Of a DNA stretch of 64,000 nt, positions 48,265 through 58,237 are shown piece by piece (within the stretch, counting starts at the first letter, position 1; each line of letters begins with the position of its first letter). The translations under genes and the position numbers were made by a program. Source of the stretch: Mytilinidion resinicola (lineage: Eukaryota; Ascomycota; Dothideomycetes; Mytilinidiales; Mytilinidiaceae); assembly GCF_010093595.1 (NCBI RefSeq), contig NW_022985446.1, forward strand, positions 770,151-834,150. Reading direction: 5' to 3'. The notes beneath the pieces were generated by a model. That model was given only the letters and a program-made list of their open reading frames with translations. It searched no databases and was not told the origin of the DNA.

Positions 48265-48852
48265 ATGGCAGGTCCACGATCCTATCTAGGCTCTGCCTCC
48301 CAGGGAACGCTACCACTGTATTCGTCGAGCGATTTTCTTCCGAGTTATGACGACACGTTCCTTCGTGTCGAATCGGCCATTGACCACGCCCAAGAAGAAG
48401 CACGTCATAATACATCGTCTGCGGGCTCTGAAGTCTACGACCGCTTTGGCTATACTCTATCCAATGAAAATGGCTCTCCTCTTGATGTTCGAGACCATTT
48501 ACATCTTCCAAGTTCTGTTCATACACCTAGAACTCCATCTCATCAACAAGGTCCAAGCGTCTGCAATCACTCCGAGGCGCGAGATCATGTCTCGTCTGTC
48601 GTATTATCCATGAATCCGATGCCATGGAGCCACAGAACCTACCACCAGAGAAGGGAGGAAGTAAAGAGGATGCTGGAGAATATGAGAGAGAGGAAACTAA
48701 AGAGACAGTTAGAAAAAGAACTGAAGAAAAGATCAGAGGAGCAACCAGAGAGGAAGCTGAAGAAGAAGCTAATGAAAGAGGCCTCGACAGAACCAGGCCA
48801 CGAAACAAGCCTAGAAGCCGAGGTAGACGCCGAAGTCGAAAGGCAGATATAA
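48265..48852 (+). CDS. Hypothetical charged protein
   Basis: An intronless 195-aa frame from an ATG. The first 120 residues are Ser/His-rich without features. Residues about 130-195 form a very charged amphipathic helix (RREEVKRMLENMRERKLKRQ, then repeated KKxxKE) that would be a coiled coil. I recognise no family. It sits in a gene-poor, repeat-rich block, and another + frame overlaps its 3' part, so it could be chance or a gene fragment. Confidence 0.35.
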   Translation: MAGPRSYLGSASQGTLPLYSSSDFLPSYDDTFLRVESAIDHAQEEARHNTSSAGSEVYDRFGYTLSNENGSPLDVRDHLHLPSSVHTPRTPSHQQGPSVCNHSEARDHVSSVVLSMNPMPWSHRTYHQRREEVKRMLENMRERKLKRQLEKELKKRSEEQPERKLKKKLMKEASTEPGHETSLEAEVDAEVERQI

Positions 48853-49238
48853 CACATTCGCACCTACCATCAACGCCTCGGCTCCAATGCTATTGAGCTC
48901 CGAAACCCAGCCCATTTTGGCGATGAGGCCAAAGAGCGTGCAAGAAGGCGCGTGTATGCAGGTTTGAGACCCTTCCCTACCTAGCAGGAGTTAGCGGAGG
49001 AAGAACCCGACCCGAAGCTTATGCCGCTCGTCGTCAGAAGCTGTAGGATCGAATCTACACCGCCGCCTTCTCCTCGACTTGCACGGCTTCTCTGGGCTCA
49101 AAAGACATCTATGATGCAAGCTGGTGACCAGGCGATGGTTTATTTTTGCATTAGGAATTGACCATTTCTCTGCTTTTTATCAAATTTTTCAGAGCTACAT
49201 AACTCCTCATATGTCATTCCTCAAGCACGGGAAAAGGG

Positions 49239-49535
49239 GTCAGCGGGAGTCCCCTTTACAGCGGTATCGACAGAGCAACAGTGACACTCAAGCAGTCACG
49301 CAATGTAAAGGTACACACCGTGGAAATCGGCCTCTCTCTTGACATACCGACTGGCTGTCCACAGGGGCCTTCCTGACAGCAGTATCGAGAGCACATGGGG
49401 AACACTCAAGCGGTCATGCACAATATACAGTTCAACGCCTTGGACATCAGAGTTTCTCTTGACTTACCGGCTACCAGTCAGTAGGAGTCCTCCTGACAGC
49501 GGTATCGCATGAGCAACAGTGCTACCCAAGTGCTC
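49239..49535 (+). repeat. Divergent 118-120 bp tandem repeat
   Basis: Units start near 49239, 49357 and 49477 (third partial). Each has GTC..C..GGGGCC/GGAGTCC, TGACAGC-GTATCG, ACACTCAAGC-GTCA and TCTCTTGACxTACCGxCT. It is non-coding. Confidence 0.8.
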
Positions 49536-50336
49536 CGAGCTCGGTCCATTCACTCAATGCGCTGTGGAAAAGAGAGCCGACGTCACGTGGTCTTCCCTTT
49601 CTTCCCCCTCCTCAATCCGGCAAGTCTTGGCACGCCAAGCGGGCCTCAAAAGTGTCTCAAAAGTGTCGAGTCCTATAATGCCCACCTCCATTCCAACGAC
49701 GCGGACAAAACCGATCTCCAAAACTTCCTCAAAAATACTACTTGATCCGGCGAATTGCGTCCCGGTCTCAGATCTGTTACTAGAGGTGTGGTTGTTGAGT
49801 TATTGACAGAAAGGTGATGGAAGACTCGAAAGCGCGGATTTTAGCCGCCAAGCCCTGAAGATTACAAACGTGTTACATAAGCCGCCAGTCTTTCGAATTT
49901 CACAGGGCTTACCTCCGCGCCGACGAGATAGAGGGTGGGATTATGGTCTAGACACATCGCGCCAATATGCACAGTCTGTCGCCCAGAAGATGCTGTACAT
50001 ATCCACAGATTTGGGGATTGGTATTGAAGCCGCCTGATGAGTGCAAGGTACTTGTATTTACTGTACTAAGACACAAAACTAGGCACGCCATCTTTCCATT
50101 TCTTCCAAAATGCTAATAATGTGTTGAAGAGCCACAAACAGCGGCCAACTAGGCCGACTGTCAGGGCATGGAGCCTCTTTGATTCAAGCCATCAGGGCCT
50201 TTACATCTTATCCGAATTTTCGGAATGTGTTGAAGCACCTCAAACGGTGGTGAGCGAGTGGGCCCAGACTTCTGGCAAGGCACGGTACATAGATAACACA
50301 GATTCCTCGCCAAGAACAGCCAGCTCAGTCCGCCAA

Positions 50337-50535
50337 ATTACTGTGCCTTGCTATAGATGCCCGTAATACTTCCTGCGACTGTCTGTGGGGGTCCAAAGTA
50401 CTATCTGCGTACACCGTGTTGGCGCTGTCTGGGGCAGCTTCACGAGCTTACTAGTTGTTCAAAATGCCGAATTTCTCTCTTATTCAAAATGCTGAAAACA
50501 CTATGAAGCTTCTCACGCAGTGGTAAACGAGTATA
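50337..50535 (+). repeat. Dispersed repeat, copy B
   Basis: The shorter partner of 34915-35140, with the same order of blocks and many transition differences. It ends just before the phosphotransferase gene's 3' end. Confidence 0.8.
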
Positions 50536-50588
50536 CGAATTCCTATGACGAGATACTGTACAATTCCAAAGCAAGCACAATCTCCAAA

Positions 50589-51836
50589 CTACTCCTCCCC
50601 AGATTCCTCGAGTTCCTTCCACGCCTCCAGCACCGCCTCATATAACACTGGCTTTCCCTCGTTCTCCCAAAAGTCCATACCAACCGCCAAATCCTGGGAC
50701 CTCCTGTCCCCCAGCACACTCGAAAGCTCCTTATCCAACCCCCTCACCTTCTCCGCCTCCGCGACATACCCAATATACTCCGCCCTTAAAGCCGCCTGCG
50801 CCTCATTATCCCGATCAATCCTCACCTCCCAACTCCTCAACTCCGGATTCCCCCTCGCCGCCCGCCCCGCCGCGACCAGCGAATCCGGAAAATCCGGCAG
50901 AAACAGCGGCAAGCGCAGCAGCTCCCACGGCACCGTCGTGCTCTGCTCCCAGTCCACCACCGCGGCGATCTGCGTCGGGTTGGCCGCGTCAACGAGGAAG
51001 TTATGGTGGGAGAAGTCACCGTGCATGAGCGGAAAGGGGCCTGGCCGGAGCGCCATGGACGGGAGGAGCTCCTCCAACCTTTTTGGGAAATCAAAGGCAG
51101 AGGCGACGAGGGGTTCGGCGAGGTCAGGGTCTTGGCGGTCGCAGACGGCGCGGAGGTTGCTGGCGGTGCGGTTGAAAGGCGTGCGGCGGCACCAGGCTGC
51201 GAGAAACTCAGCTGCAGTGGAGAAGGGGCCGCCGAGGTCCGGGATTGGGCCGATGTCATAGGTGCCGTCGTCGAGCTGGACGATGGAGCCGATCTTGGCG
51301 GAGCGGACGGAGGATATCTCTGCCTGCAGTTCAGCGACGGCGGGGAAGAAGGAGGGGTGGTGCTCCTTGGGGACTTGCCCACCACCGCCGAGGCCGCCGA
51401 ATGCGTCGATCGCGTTAATGCCGTCTAGGAATTCCATGAGTATGAAGGCGGCGCCTACGGGGTTGAGCTCGCTGGTCTCGTAGGCGTACACTTGCGGGAC
51501 TCGGATGCGAGTCTTCTCTGCGAGGAACCGCATTGTAGCTACTTCGCTATGGAAACGCAGCTCCCAGTCCGATGACTTTAGCTCGCCCCCTCGACGCCGC
51601 AGACGGACGATCCATTTGGTGTCATCGCTGAAGCTGAGGAGCCGGAGGACGTTGCGGCCGCCTGCGTTATACTTATCGGCCAGCTGGCAGGCGATGGGCA
51701 TTTCGGGATCTCCGAGCATCGTCTGCTTCTTGATGAGAGCGTAGTCGACCAAGGCAGGCCAGTTGACCTCGCCCAACTCCCGTTCCAAGTCGATATCCGT
51801 GTCTTTCCAAGCGAAGTCGCCTGAGTCGGCAGCCAT
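50589..51836 (-). CDS. APH-family phosphotransferase
   Basis: Intronless, 415 aa, protein-kinase-like fold. Key motifs: lysine-bearing WIVRLRRRG in the N lobe, the catalytic loop PLMHGDFSHHNFLVD (HGDxxxxN) near residue 275, and the metal-binding VVDWEQSTTVPWELL near 295 (the DFG equivalent). The family phosphorylates small molecules such as choline, fructosamine or aminoglycosides; fungal paralogues are numerous and their substrates are mostly unknown, so no substrate is given. The length and motif order are normal for the fungal group. It stands alone between repeat-rich stretches. Confidence 0.85.
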   Translation of the reverse strand: MAADSGDFAWKDTDIDLERELGEVNWPALVDYALIKKQTMLGDPEMPIACQLADKYNAGGRNVLRLLSFSDDTKWIVRLRRRGGELKSSDWELRFHSEVATMRFLAEKTRIRVPQVYAYETSELNPVGAAFILMEFLDGINAIDAFGGLGGGGQVPKEHHPSFFPAVAELQAEISSVRSAKIGSIVQLDDGTYDIGPIPDLGGPFSTAAEFLAAWCRRTPFNRTASNLRAVCDRQDPDLAEPLVASAFDFPKRLEELLPSMALRPGPFPLMHGDFSHHNFLVDAANPTQIAAVVDWEQSTTVPWELLRLPLFLPDFPDSLVAAGRAARGNPELRSWEVRIDRDNEAQAALRAEYIGYVAEAEKVRGLDKELSSVLGDRRSQDLAVGMDFWENEGKPVLYEAVLEAWKELEESGEE

Positions 51837-52231
51837 CTTCTTGAGGAGCGGGAGGGACTTGGTCTTGCCTGTGGTGGTGGTGGTGGTGGGTGGGGAGAGG
51901 AGGTAGGAGTAGAAGTAGAAATTTATGAAGGCGAGGAAGAAGGAAGATGAACAATAGTTTTGTGAGCGATATTGCTTGATGCAGGGGATTCACCGTCTCA
52001 GTTAGAGACGGCAGCCTATTTAAGTCCATTTGAAAGATTCACAATGCGTGTGAAGATCTCAGGACTTTCCTTCGTGTTCACTCTTGACGTGGAGCTTATT
52101 CTTAAGGTGGAACTTGTTCTTGACGTGGAACTTCTTGGACCACGCACTTGTACACTTGTCTGCCGCTGTTGAAACTCCTCGATGTGTTTTTAAAATCCTG
52201 AACTTTCGAGCTTATTGGTAGCTTATTCACG
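51837..52231. other. Intergenic with short 21-bp repeat
   Basis: Upstream region of the phosphotransferase. At 52087-52135 a 21-bp unit (GACGTGGAACTTCTT-like) occurs about 2.5 times. Confidence 0.55.
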
Positions 52232-53134
52232 ATGCTAAGACCACGACTCCTGTCTACTTCTGGGAGCTTGTTGAAGCACAATGCGTTGTTAAAGAGCGAA
52301 TATGCAGACGATAACGCCCTGACATTCCGGGTGGCCACGTTAGCATCAAGTAAAAAGATATTAGCAGTCACAGGCGTCAGTGAAAGTGCACGCCCAGGGG
52401 TTGCGCATCTCACATTTGACGGGTTTGACAATGTTGGAATCCTGAAGTCCCTTGATCTAGCAGTGAGGGGAGTTGGTGATAGGGCAGTAATTAGGCTCGT
52501 TGATATCGCAGAACTTAGCATTGATGATGGCGCAATTTTTAGGCTCACGGATGTCGCAGTGCGTAGAGTCGGTGATAGTACCTCCTTGGGGAGCCTTGAT
52601 ATCGCAGCCCCTGGCGTTAGTAATAGTGTAGTCTCGAGGATTCACGATGCGGCATCCGTTAGCGTTGGTGATAGTCCAGCCTCGCGGGGCGATAATTTCG
52701 GAGCCTATAATTATGATAATAACGCAGCCTTGGTAGTCAGGGATACTAGTCCTTTGGGCGTTGGTCGGGTTGCCATCTGTAGGAATAGGCATAGTGTCCG
52801 AGATGTTGGCGTTCATCGGTCCTTTGCGGGGAAAAGGTATTCAGTCGTTGAATTGTTTGGCGTAGCCGAAATCCTTGAACTTGCATGGAAAGGAAGTTTG
52901 ATTATAAGGAAGGATGCGCATGACATTCTCGACAGTCCGCGGATCTCGCAAGAAACACCTTCGTGGCCCTATAGTGTTCTGCTCCACAAGGAACGTGAGC
53001 TGAATCATACTCCCTATTTAACGCCCAGTTTGTTAGATACATATTTTTGCACCTTGCATTGTATGTTAAACGGAGTGTACGAAAACATCAAGTCCCAAAA
53101 CGTATACTTACAGTACTTCGAAGGCCATGATTAG
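52232..53134 (+). CDS. Hypothetical ORF spanning the 48-bp array (+)
   Basis: A 300-aa frame from ATG, unbroken through ten 48-bp units (residues about 43-202). Unit-level pattern is D-x-A-x-x-x-V-G-D-S. The start (MLRPRLLSTSGSLLKHN) could be a weak mitochondrial presequence; the tail is unlike anything I know. Because 48 is a multiple of three, an array open once stays open, so length alone is poor evidence. The opposite strand is also open and has a more regular pattern. I do not know which strand, if either, is translated. Confidence 0.3.
   Translation: MLRPRLLSTSGSLLKHNALLKSEYADDNALTFRVATLASSKKILAVTGVSESARPGVAHLTFDGFDNVGILKSLDLAVRGVGDRAVIRLVDIAELSIDDGAIFRLTDVAVRRVGDSTSLGSLDIAAPGVSNSVVSRIHDAASVSVGDSPASRGDNFGAYNYDNNAALVVRDTSPLGVGRVAICRNRHSVRDVGVHRSFAGKRYSVVELFGVAEILELAWKGSLIIRKDAHDILDSPRISQETPSWPYSVLLHKERELNHTPYLTPSLLDTYFCTLHCMLNGVYENIKSQNVYLQYFEGHD
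52358..52837. repeat. 48-bp tandem array, about 10 units
   Basis: Units begin at 52358, 52406, 52454, 52502, 52550, 52598, 52646, 52694, 52742 and 52790, with no length change. The core AGCGTTGGTGATAGT is best kept in the middle units; the outer ones have drifted. Possible further decayed units lie before 52358. Confidence 0.85.
52457..52816 (-). CDS. Cys/Pro-patterned 16-residue-repeat ORF (-)
   Basis: A 119-aa frame antisense to the + ORF in the same codon phase. Its units read TITNANGCRIVNPRDY, TITNARGCDIKAPQGG, TITDSTHCDIREPKNC and AIINAKFCDINEPNYC, that is I-T-N-A-x-x-C-x-I-x-x-P every 16 residues. The even spacing of Ile, Asn and Cys recalls parallel beta-helix rungs (inference). It ends at TAG in the unit at 52454-52501. 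Beyond this stop the same pattern goes on for two more units (KCEMRNPWACTFTDACDC), as if the stop were new. The first 30 residues lack the pattern. It could be a decaying repeat protein gene. Confidence 0.35.
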   Translation of the reverse strand: MNANISDTMPIPTDGNPTNAQRTSIPDYQGCVIIIIIGSEIIAPRGWTITNANGCRIVNPRDYTITNARGCDIKAPQGGTITDSTHCDIREPKNCAIINAKFCDINEPNYCPITNSPHC

Positions 53135-53302
53135 TTCCAATTCCAGTATTTCGTGACCAAAAAAACTATCTCAAAGGATGTGTAGCCGATATGATATGCT
53201 CCTTCCTTTTGATCTCTCTTCAGAATACCACCCTACCTTCGATATCCTTCAAATCGTAGCTGAGCGCTATCAATTGTCGCTATCTCCAGAATCCTCCGAC
53301 TC

Positions 53303-53791
53303 CTAATCATCCCTCTTTAGGATCTTCCTCAAAGTCTCCTCATTCTCCGACGTCCTCTTAACCTTGCCTTCCTCAACAGGCTTATCAGGTTTTTCCTTCG
53401 CAAACAGCGCTTCCTTCAGTATTCCGGTATCATCAACCTTCTCCAACTGCCCATGCCGCCGCCTTGATTCACGATACCAGCTGATCTGTCCTCCATCGGC
53501 TTCACGATGCTTCTGTGCATTGAGTTTTGCGGCGCGGATCGAGGTACGGGAATAGACGAAGAGAAGGCCGGCCATTGTCAGCGCGGCCAGAGGTGCTACG
53601 AGAGTCTGTGTTCATGTCAGTCTTATAATGCCTAATAATAAAGAAATGATCAAGCGCCAGATGTAGTAGATTGAATGACTTACACGTCCATTGATGAGAC
53701 TCCTTCGTGCTACCTTCTTAGCTCCTCCGGGGACGCCGGGGACTTCGGAGATGCCGTCTGCGGAGCGCGGTACTGACAGACGTCCTCCCAT
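53303..53791 (-). CDS. Small single-pass membrane protein
   Basis: Two exons (53791-53684 and 53605-53303; intron 53606-53683) give 136 aa. The N terminus is basic and Gly/Pro-rich, then one membrane helix LVAPLAALTMAGLLFVYSRT, followed by a charged, Lys/Glu-rich tail (SWYRESRRRHGQLEKVD, then KEKPDKP). The shape (basic start, one helix, hydrophilic tail) suits a mitochondrial or ER membrane protein; conserved fungal orphans of this form exist, but I cannot name the family. It is divergent from glutathione reductase. Confidence 0.75.
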
Positions 53792-54320
53792 ACTAGGCTG
53801 TGGCTCTTAAAGTCGAGGATGAGCTTGGATGCAGCTGGTGGTGGTGAGTTGGGTCGTGAGTGGATGCTACGTCATTGGGTGGTTCGAGGACGAGGCGCAA
53901 TAGACCATGGCGGGACGGCTCGTGTTCGGTGTAGCGATCCGAGAAGATATCAGATATCAATCTAGAGTTTCTTTAAATATAGTAGATGCTCTTAGGACTT
54001 GACCTTTGTGAGGCTGTTGTTGTATGGAGAGCAGTTTCTGCCGCAAAGCTCGGATGCACGGCATGTGTTGAGCTTCAAATAATTTGGAATGGACTCTAGT
54101 CACAAATTGTTCAACAAAGCGCCGAGGCAGGCGTCCTATACAGAATCCTTCGTGTTTCTCCCATTTGTCATTCATCGCGTCTACGCTAGGCTGGTGGAAT
54201 TGTCTGTCGTTTGTTGGCTAGATAACACTGCTCTGTCATTCCGAGACTGTTCTCATCCAGGCCTTGCGTCATTACTAAAGTTGTACCTTTCACCGGAGAG
54301 GCCCTGTCACCATTCTACCT
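53792..54320. promoter_or_regulatory. Divergent promoter region upstream of GLR1
   Basis: 529 bp between two oppositely oriented starts. A short minus-strand frame (53957-54175) has no features. No site identified. Confidence 0.5.
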
Positions 54321-55929
54321 ATGAATTTCATCATACATAAAGTCACAGCCTCTGCCGTATCAGTCGCCGCATCGCCGCACTCCTCCACTTCCATTCTTCT
54401 GTCGTTCCGCGCTCCCTCGAAACTGGCCGCCACACGCCTTGCGTCGGTTTCCCGCCACTTCTCGTCTTCGCCGTCAATCATGGCGCCTATTCAGAAAGAG
54501 TGTGACTATCTAGTTATCGGGGGAGGCAGCGGCGGTATCGCATCTGCGCGACGAGCGGCAAAACACGGCGCCAAAGTTATTGCGATTGAGAGCGCCCGGC
54601 TGGGAGGGACCTGTGTGAACGTCGGCTGCGTACCCAAGAAAGTGACCTGGAACGCCGCCGCAATCGCCGAGAATTTCAAAGACGCGAAAGCCTATGGGTT
54701 CGGCGGATTCGAAGAGCCTACATTCGACTGGCCGTACTTCAAGAAAAAGCGCGATGCCTATGTCAAGAGGCTGAATGGCATCTACGCCAACAACCTCGGA
54801 AGAGACAAGATCGACACCCTGCATGGTCGTGCCAGCTTTGTGAGCAAGAACGAAGTCGAGGTCAAGCTTGACGATGGCACGAAGCAGACCATCAGGGCGA
54901 AGAACATCCTCATTGCGACTGGCGGCCGTCCCACTATCCCCGATATTCCCGGAAAGGAACTCTGTATCGACAGTGATGGCTTCTTTGACTTGGAAGAGCA
55001 GCCAAAGCGGATTGCAACCAGTGGAGCCGGCTACATCGGAGTTGAGATGTCTGGAATGCTGCACGCTCTTGGTACAAAAGTCGATTTCTTCATTCGTGGA
55101 GACAAATTGCTCAGGAGTTTTGATCCTCTGATTCAAGACACTGTCACGAAAGAGTACGAGCGACAGGGTGTCAATCTCCACAAGGGGGCCCAGATCACAA
55201 AGGTCGAGAAGCTGGACGACGGCTCGAAAAAGGTGTACTACAAAGAAGGCGACAAGGAGTCGAGCATCGACGTCGACGTCGTTCTCTTCGCTGTCGGCCG
55301 TGTCCCAGAAATCGAGGACCTTCATCTCGACAAGCTTGGAATTAAGCTCAATGAAAAGAAACACATCGTCGTGGACGACTACCAGAGTACCAACGTCGAG
55401 AACGTCTTCGCCCTCGGAGATGTCTGTGATCGTGGTTTCGAACTAACACCCGTAGCCATCGCCGCCGGCCGCCGTCTCAGCGAGAGACTCTTCGCTGGGA
55501 AGAAGGACGCGCATCTCGACTATAGCAACATCCCCTCCGTCGTCTTTGCACATCCTGAGATTGGAAGTATTGGGTTGACCGAGCCGCAAGCGAGGGAAAA
55601 GTATGGCAACAGCGTCAAAATCTACAAGACTGAGTTTACAGCTATGTACTACGCCATGATGGAGCCCGAAGACAAGGGCCCTACTGCTTACAAGATCATC
55701 TGCGAGGGCGTGAATGAGAGAGTTGTTGGGTTGCATATCTTGGGTGTGGGCAGCAGTGAGATTCTGCAGGGCTTTGGTGTCGCTATCAAGATGGGCGCGA
55801 CGAAGGCGGACTTTGATAACTGTGTCGTGAGTTCGAAGAGATCTAAGTTGATATTTTACAGCAGAGCTAACTCATTTCATTCAGGCAATTCATCCTGTCT
55901 CAGCAGAGGAGCTAGTCACCATGACCTAG
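54321..55929 (+). CDS. GLR1: Glutathione reductase
   Basis: Reduces glutathione disulfide with NADPH; FAD enzyme. Two exons (54321-55826, 55885-55929) give 516 aa. FAD motif GGGSGGIASARRA, the redox-active disulfide GGTCVNVGCVPKK, NADPH-binding GAGYIGVEMSG with VDFFIRGDKLLR, ALGDVCDRGFELTP, and the C-terminal catalytic histidine in AIHPVSAEELVTM, which is encoded only by the 45-nt last exon. Two in-frame starts (54321 and 54480, MAPIQKE) differ by 53 residues that look like a mitochondrial presequence (many Ser/Arg/Ala). This fits dual mitochondrial and cytosolic forms as in yeast. ATSGAGYI replaces the more usual hydrophobic-Val-Gly at the NADPH strand. Confidence 0.95.
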
Positions 55930-57378
55930 TCGGGCGCGCCTTCAGTGATTGCTCTGCGGAATGGCGAAATCGCACATATCTAGACTCCTATTGTAGATGT
56001 ACAACACCTACTCGAATGAAAACACTAGACTATTTTCAACTCCCAGGAGTAACGTTGATACGTGAACTACATGAGAATTTACTTCAGATAAGAGCGTTGC
56101 CCTTTTCAGACACCCGTACCACGGTTCTATTAGTCCAGCCTTCACGTAGTTTCATTCTCGCACATACCTGTCGATTCGACTGGCCTCTCTTCTGCGACGA
56201 CTGTAATCTTCTAGGGCTCACGTGGCCTCGTCATCATATCCGTAACTCGTCACAACTCTACGGTTCTCCCTCTCTACTAAGTTTCAACTATCCAGACTCC
56301 ACGTAGCCTCGTCATCATAGCCGTAGTTCGTCACAATTCTACTGTCCTCCCTCTCTACCACGGTTTTACTCTTCCAGACTTCGCATAGCCTCGTCATCAG
56401 GAGGAGCCCAGAAGCTCCAATCTACCGCGGAACCACCCACTGCCCGCTGACTCACCGCTGACTCATCCCCTCCACGAAAATCTACTTAAACTCGCCCTCT
56501 CCCCGTCCCTCTTCTCTTCTTCGCCTTCGGGCATTCCCTCCTTCCACTTCCTAAAATCAAGGTCTCACTCCATGTATCACATATATTTGTATATGTAGGG
56601 CACAAACCCGGCCCTTGTAGACTATGCTATCTCGACCCTTCCCCGGCCATGTATTCCCACCTCCTGTCACTCTTTCGGGGCAGCGTGTTCACAGATACTT
56701 AGGTGGAACTGAGATGGTCAGGTGGATGAGATTCTTGTGGATTTGGTTGGATATTTAGAGGTTTTTGACCCGAGAAGGGTTTTCCTCGCAATTATACACT
56801 GTTCCTGATCTACATATGACTTCTTTGCTGTGATGTTTGTGAAATTGAGATGAATTTTGCCTTTGTGTGGTGAGGACAGGTGGTCTGAGTGGTGTGGTGT
56901 GTGAGCCAGCGCCGGGCCTTTGGCCTACTGAGACATCATAGCGGCTCGTAGTGACTTAAATAGTAATGTGAAGCTCATATGTCACTGCTTGAATGCATTC
57001 CAGATGCTTTTGAGACGTCTTTAGGCGTGAATGATGAGGAGAGGGCTAAACCAGCCCGTCTCAGACCTTCGGCAATCTTACACCGAGTACACGATTTGAC
57101 GGCACACGACATGAGAATCTCACGATACAGGACGATGACAGCTGTTTGAGGATCTCTTTTACACGAAAATAACAATGCGTCGATGATTCTGCGTAAAAAT
57201 TCAAACTCCCGCTGCCAAGTACATACCTGTGCGAGAACGTGAGCCACAACAAGACACCCAGCTTTGCCATGCCCCCAATATACACAGTGAAAGCCGTTTC
57301 CCTTCCATACAGCCCCATCATCAAACCATCCCTCCCAAACCCACCCCCATACCCCCTCTCCCAGCCCATCTCCCCACC
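55930..57378. other. Intergenic between convergent genes
   Basis: The GLR1 frame would read on to 56306 without splicing; that is not coding. It holds an 81-bp tandem repeat at 56220-56405. No other feature. Confidence 0.5.
56220..56405 (+). repeat. 81-82 bp tandem repeat
   Basis: Units start at 56220, 56301 and 56383 (partial), each with CCTCGTCATCATA-CCGTA, TCGTCACAA-TCTAC, CTCCCTCTCTAC and TCCAGACT. Confidence 0.85.
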
Positions 57379-57848
57379 TCACTCCCTCTCCTTCTTCCCC
57401 GCCACAACCCTCAGCACAAAATTCACCACTACAGCCGCCAGCAGCGCAACCGCCAACACCGTCGGGCCCAGCCGATCGTCGAACCCGCCCTGCCCCCGCT
57501 GCCGGATGCTCTTCGCGCGCCAGTGGAACGTGAACAGCGCGTAGATCATGGCGGCCATGGCGACCAGCGTGAACAGCCCCGCGCTGATCTGCCCGACCCT
57601 GTCGCCGAAGTTGAGCAGGCCGATGGCCAGCCCGCCCAGGATGACGGTGAAGTTGAGCCAGCTGAGGAAGGTGCGCTCGTTGGCGAAGAAGACTTTGGGC
57701 TCGACGCGGGTGGGGAGGGCGATGCGTTTGCCTGGGGCGGTGGTGAGAGTTGGAGCATTGGAGAGAGGGAGGGAGTGAGGAAGGGAGAAAGGGGTGGAGG
57801 GAGGGGAGAAATACCTGGGGCAGTTTGGAGGAGAGGTTGGGTGGACAT
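57379..57848 (-). CDS. VTC1: Vacuolar transporter chaperone 1
   Basis: Small membrane subunit of the VTC polyphosphate polymerase at the vacuole. Two exons (57848-57815 and 57731-57379; intron 57732-57814) give 128 aa, near the usual 129. The DUF202-type domain is clear: [20 protein letters not shown], then three membrane helices ([53 protein letters not shown]). Basic residues near helix starts would line the polyphosphate path. The first exon encodes only [12 protein letters not shown] larger open frame through the intron exists but is not the gene. Confidence 0.95.
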
Positions 57849-58237
57849 GGTGGGGACTGCTGGCGTCGGAGATGGGAAAAGGGTTGGTATTGAGCTTCAA
57901 TGGGTAGGATGATTGTAGGAGTGAACAGGTAGGAGGGCTGCAGAGCTCGACCAGGAGTTTGAGGCCGATATAAGCGTGTTCTGTTGCTGAAGAAAAGAAA
58001 GAAACACGGCAAAGGTCTTCGATCCATCGAGGGCTCTCGTCCGCCCACGTGCACCGCAGCCAATCGCTAGAACCCCCGCCCGCAACAGCAACAGGCGATC
58101 TCCTGGTCTTAGCTTAGGTAGCCTTCACTGATGCCGAACAACAACACCACTCCTCAAGCCCCCAAACATCACCATTGGCACGCCCCCGCAACCCTATCAC
58201 CTCCTTAGATTCCTAAATTAAAACAACCGAGCCCATC
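57849..58237. promoter_or_regulatory. Divergent VTC1/dynein light chain promoter region
   Basis: 389 bp between two oppositely oriented starts. No specific site identified. Confidence 0.5.

Larger units (their letters stand above)
48853..50588. other. Gene-poor, repeat-rich block
   Basis: Contains the 118-120 bp tandem repeat (49239-49535) and copy B of a dispersed repeat (50337-50535). Short frames only. Confidence 0.55.

Noticed and set aside
52358..52837. CRISPR-like regular spacing
   Set aside because: There are no unique spacers between identical repeats; the units are contiguous 48-mers, and the genome is eukaryotic.
57546..57848. Unspliced VTC1 frame of 100 codons from the same ATG
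   Set aside because: It reads through the intron into Pro/Ser-rich nonsense; splicing 57732-57814 gives a full VTC1 domain of the right length.
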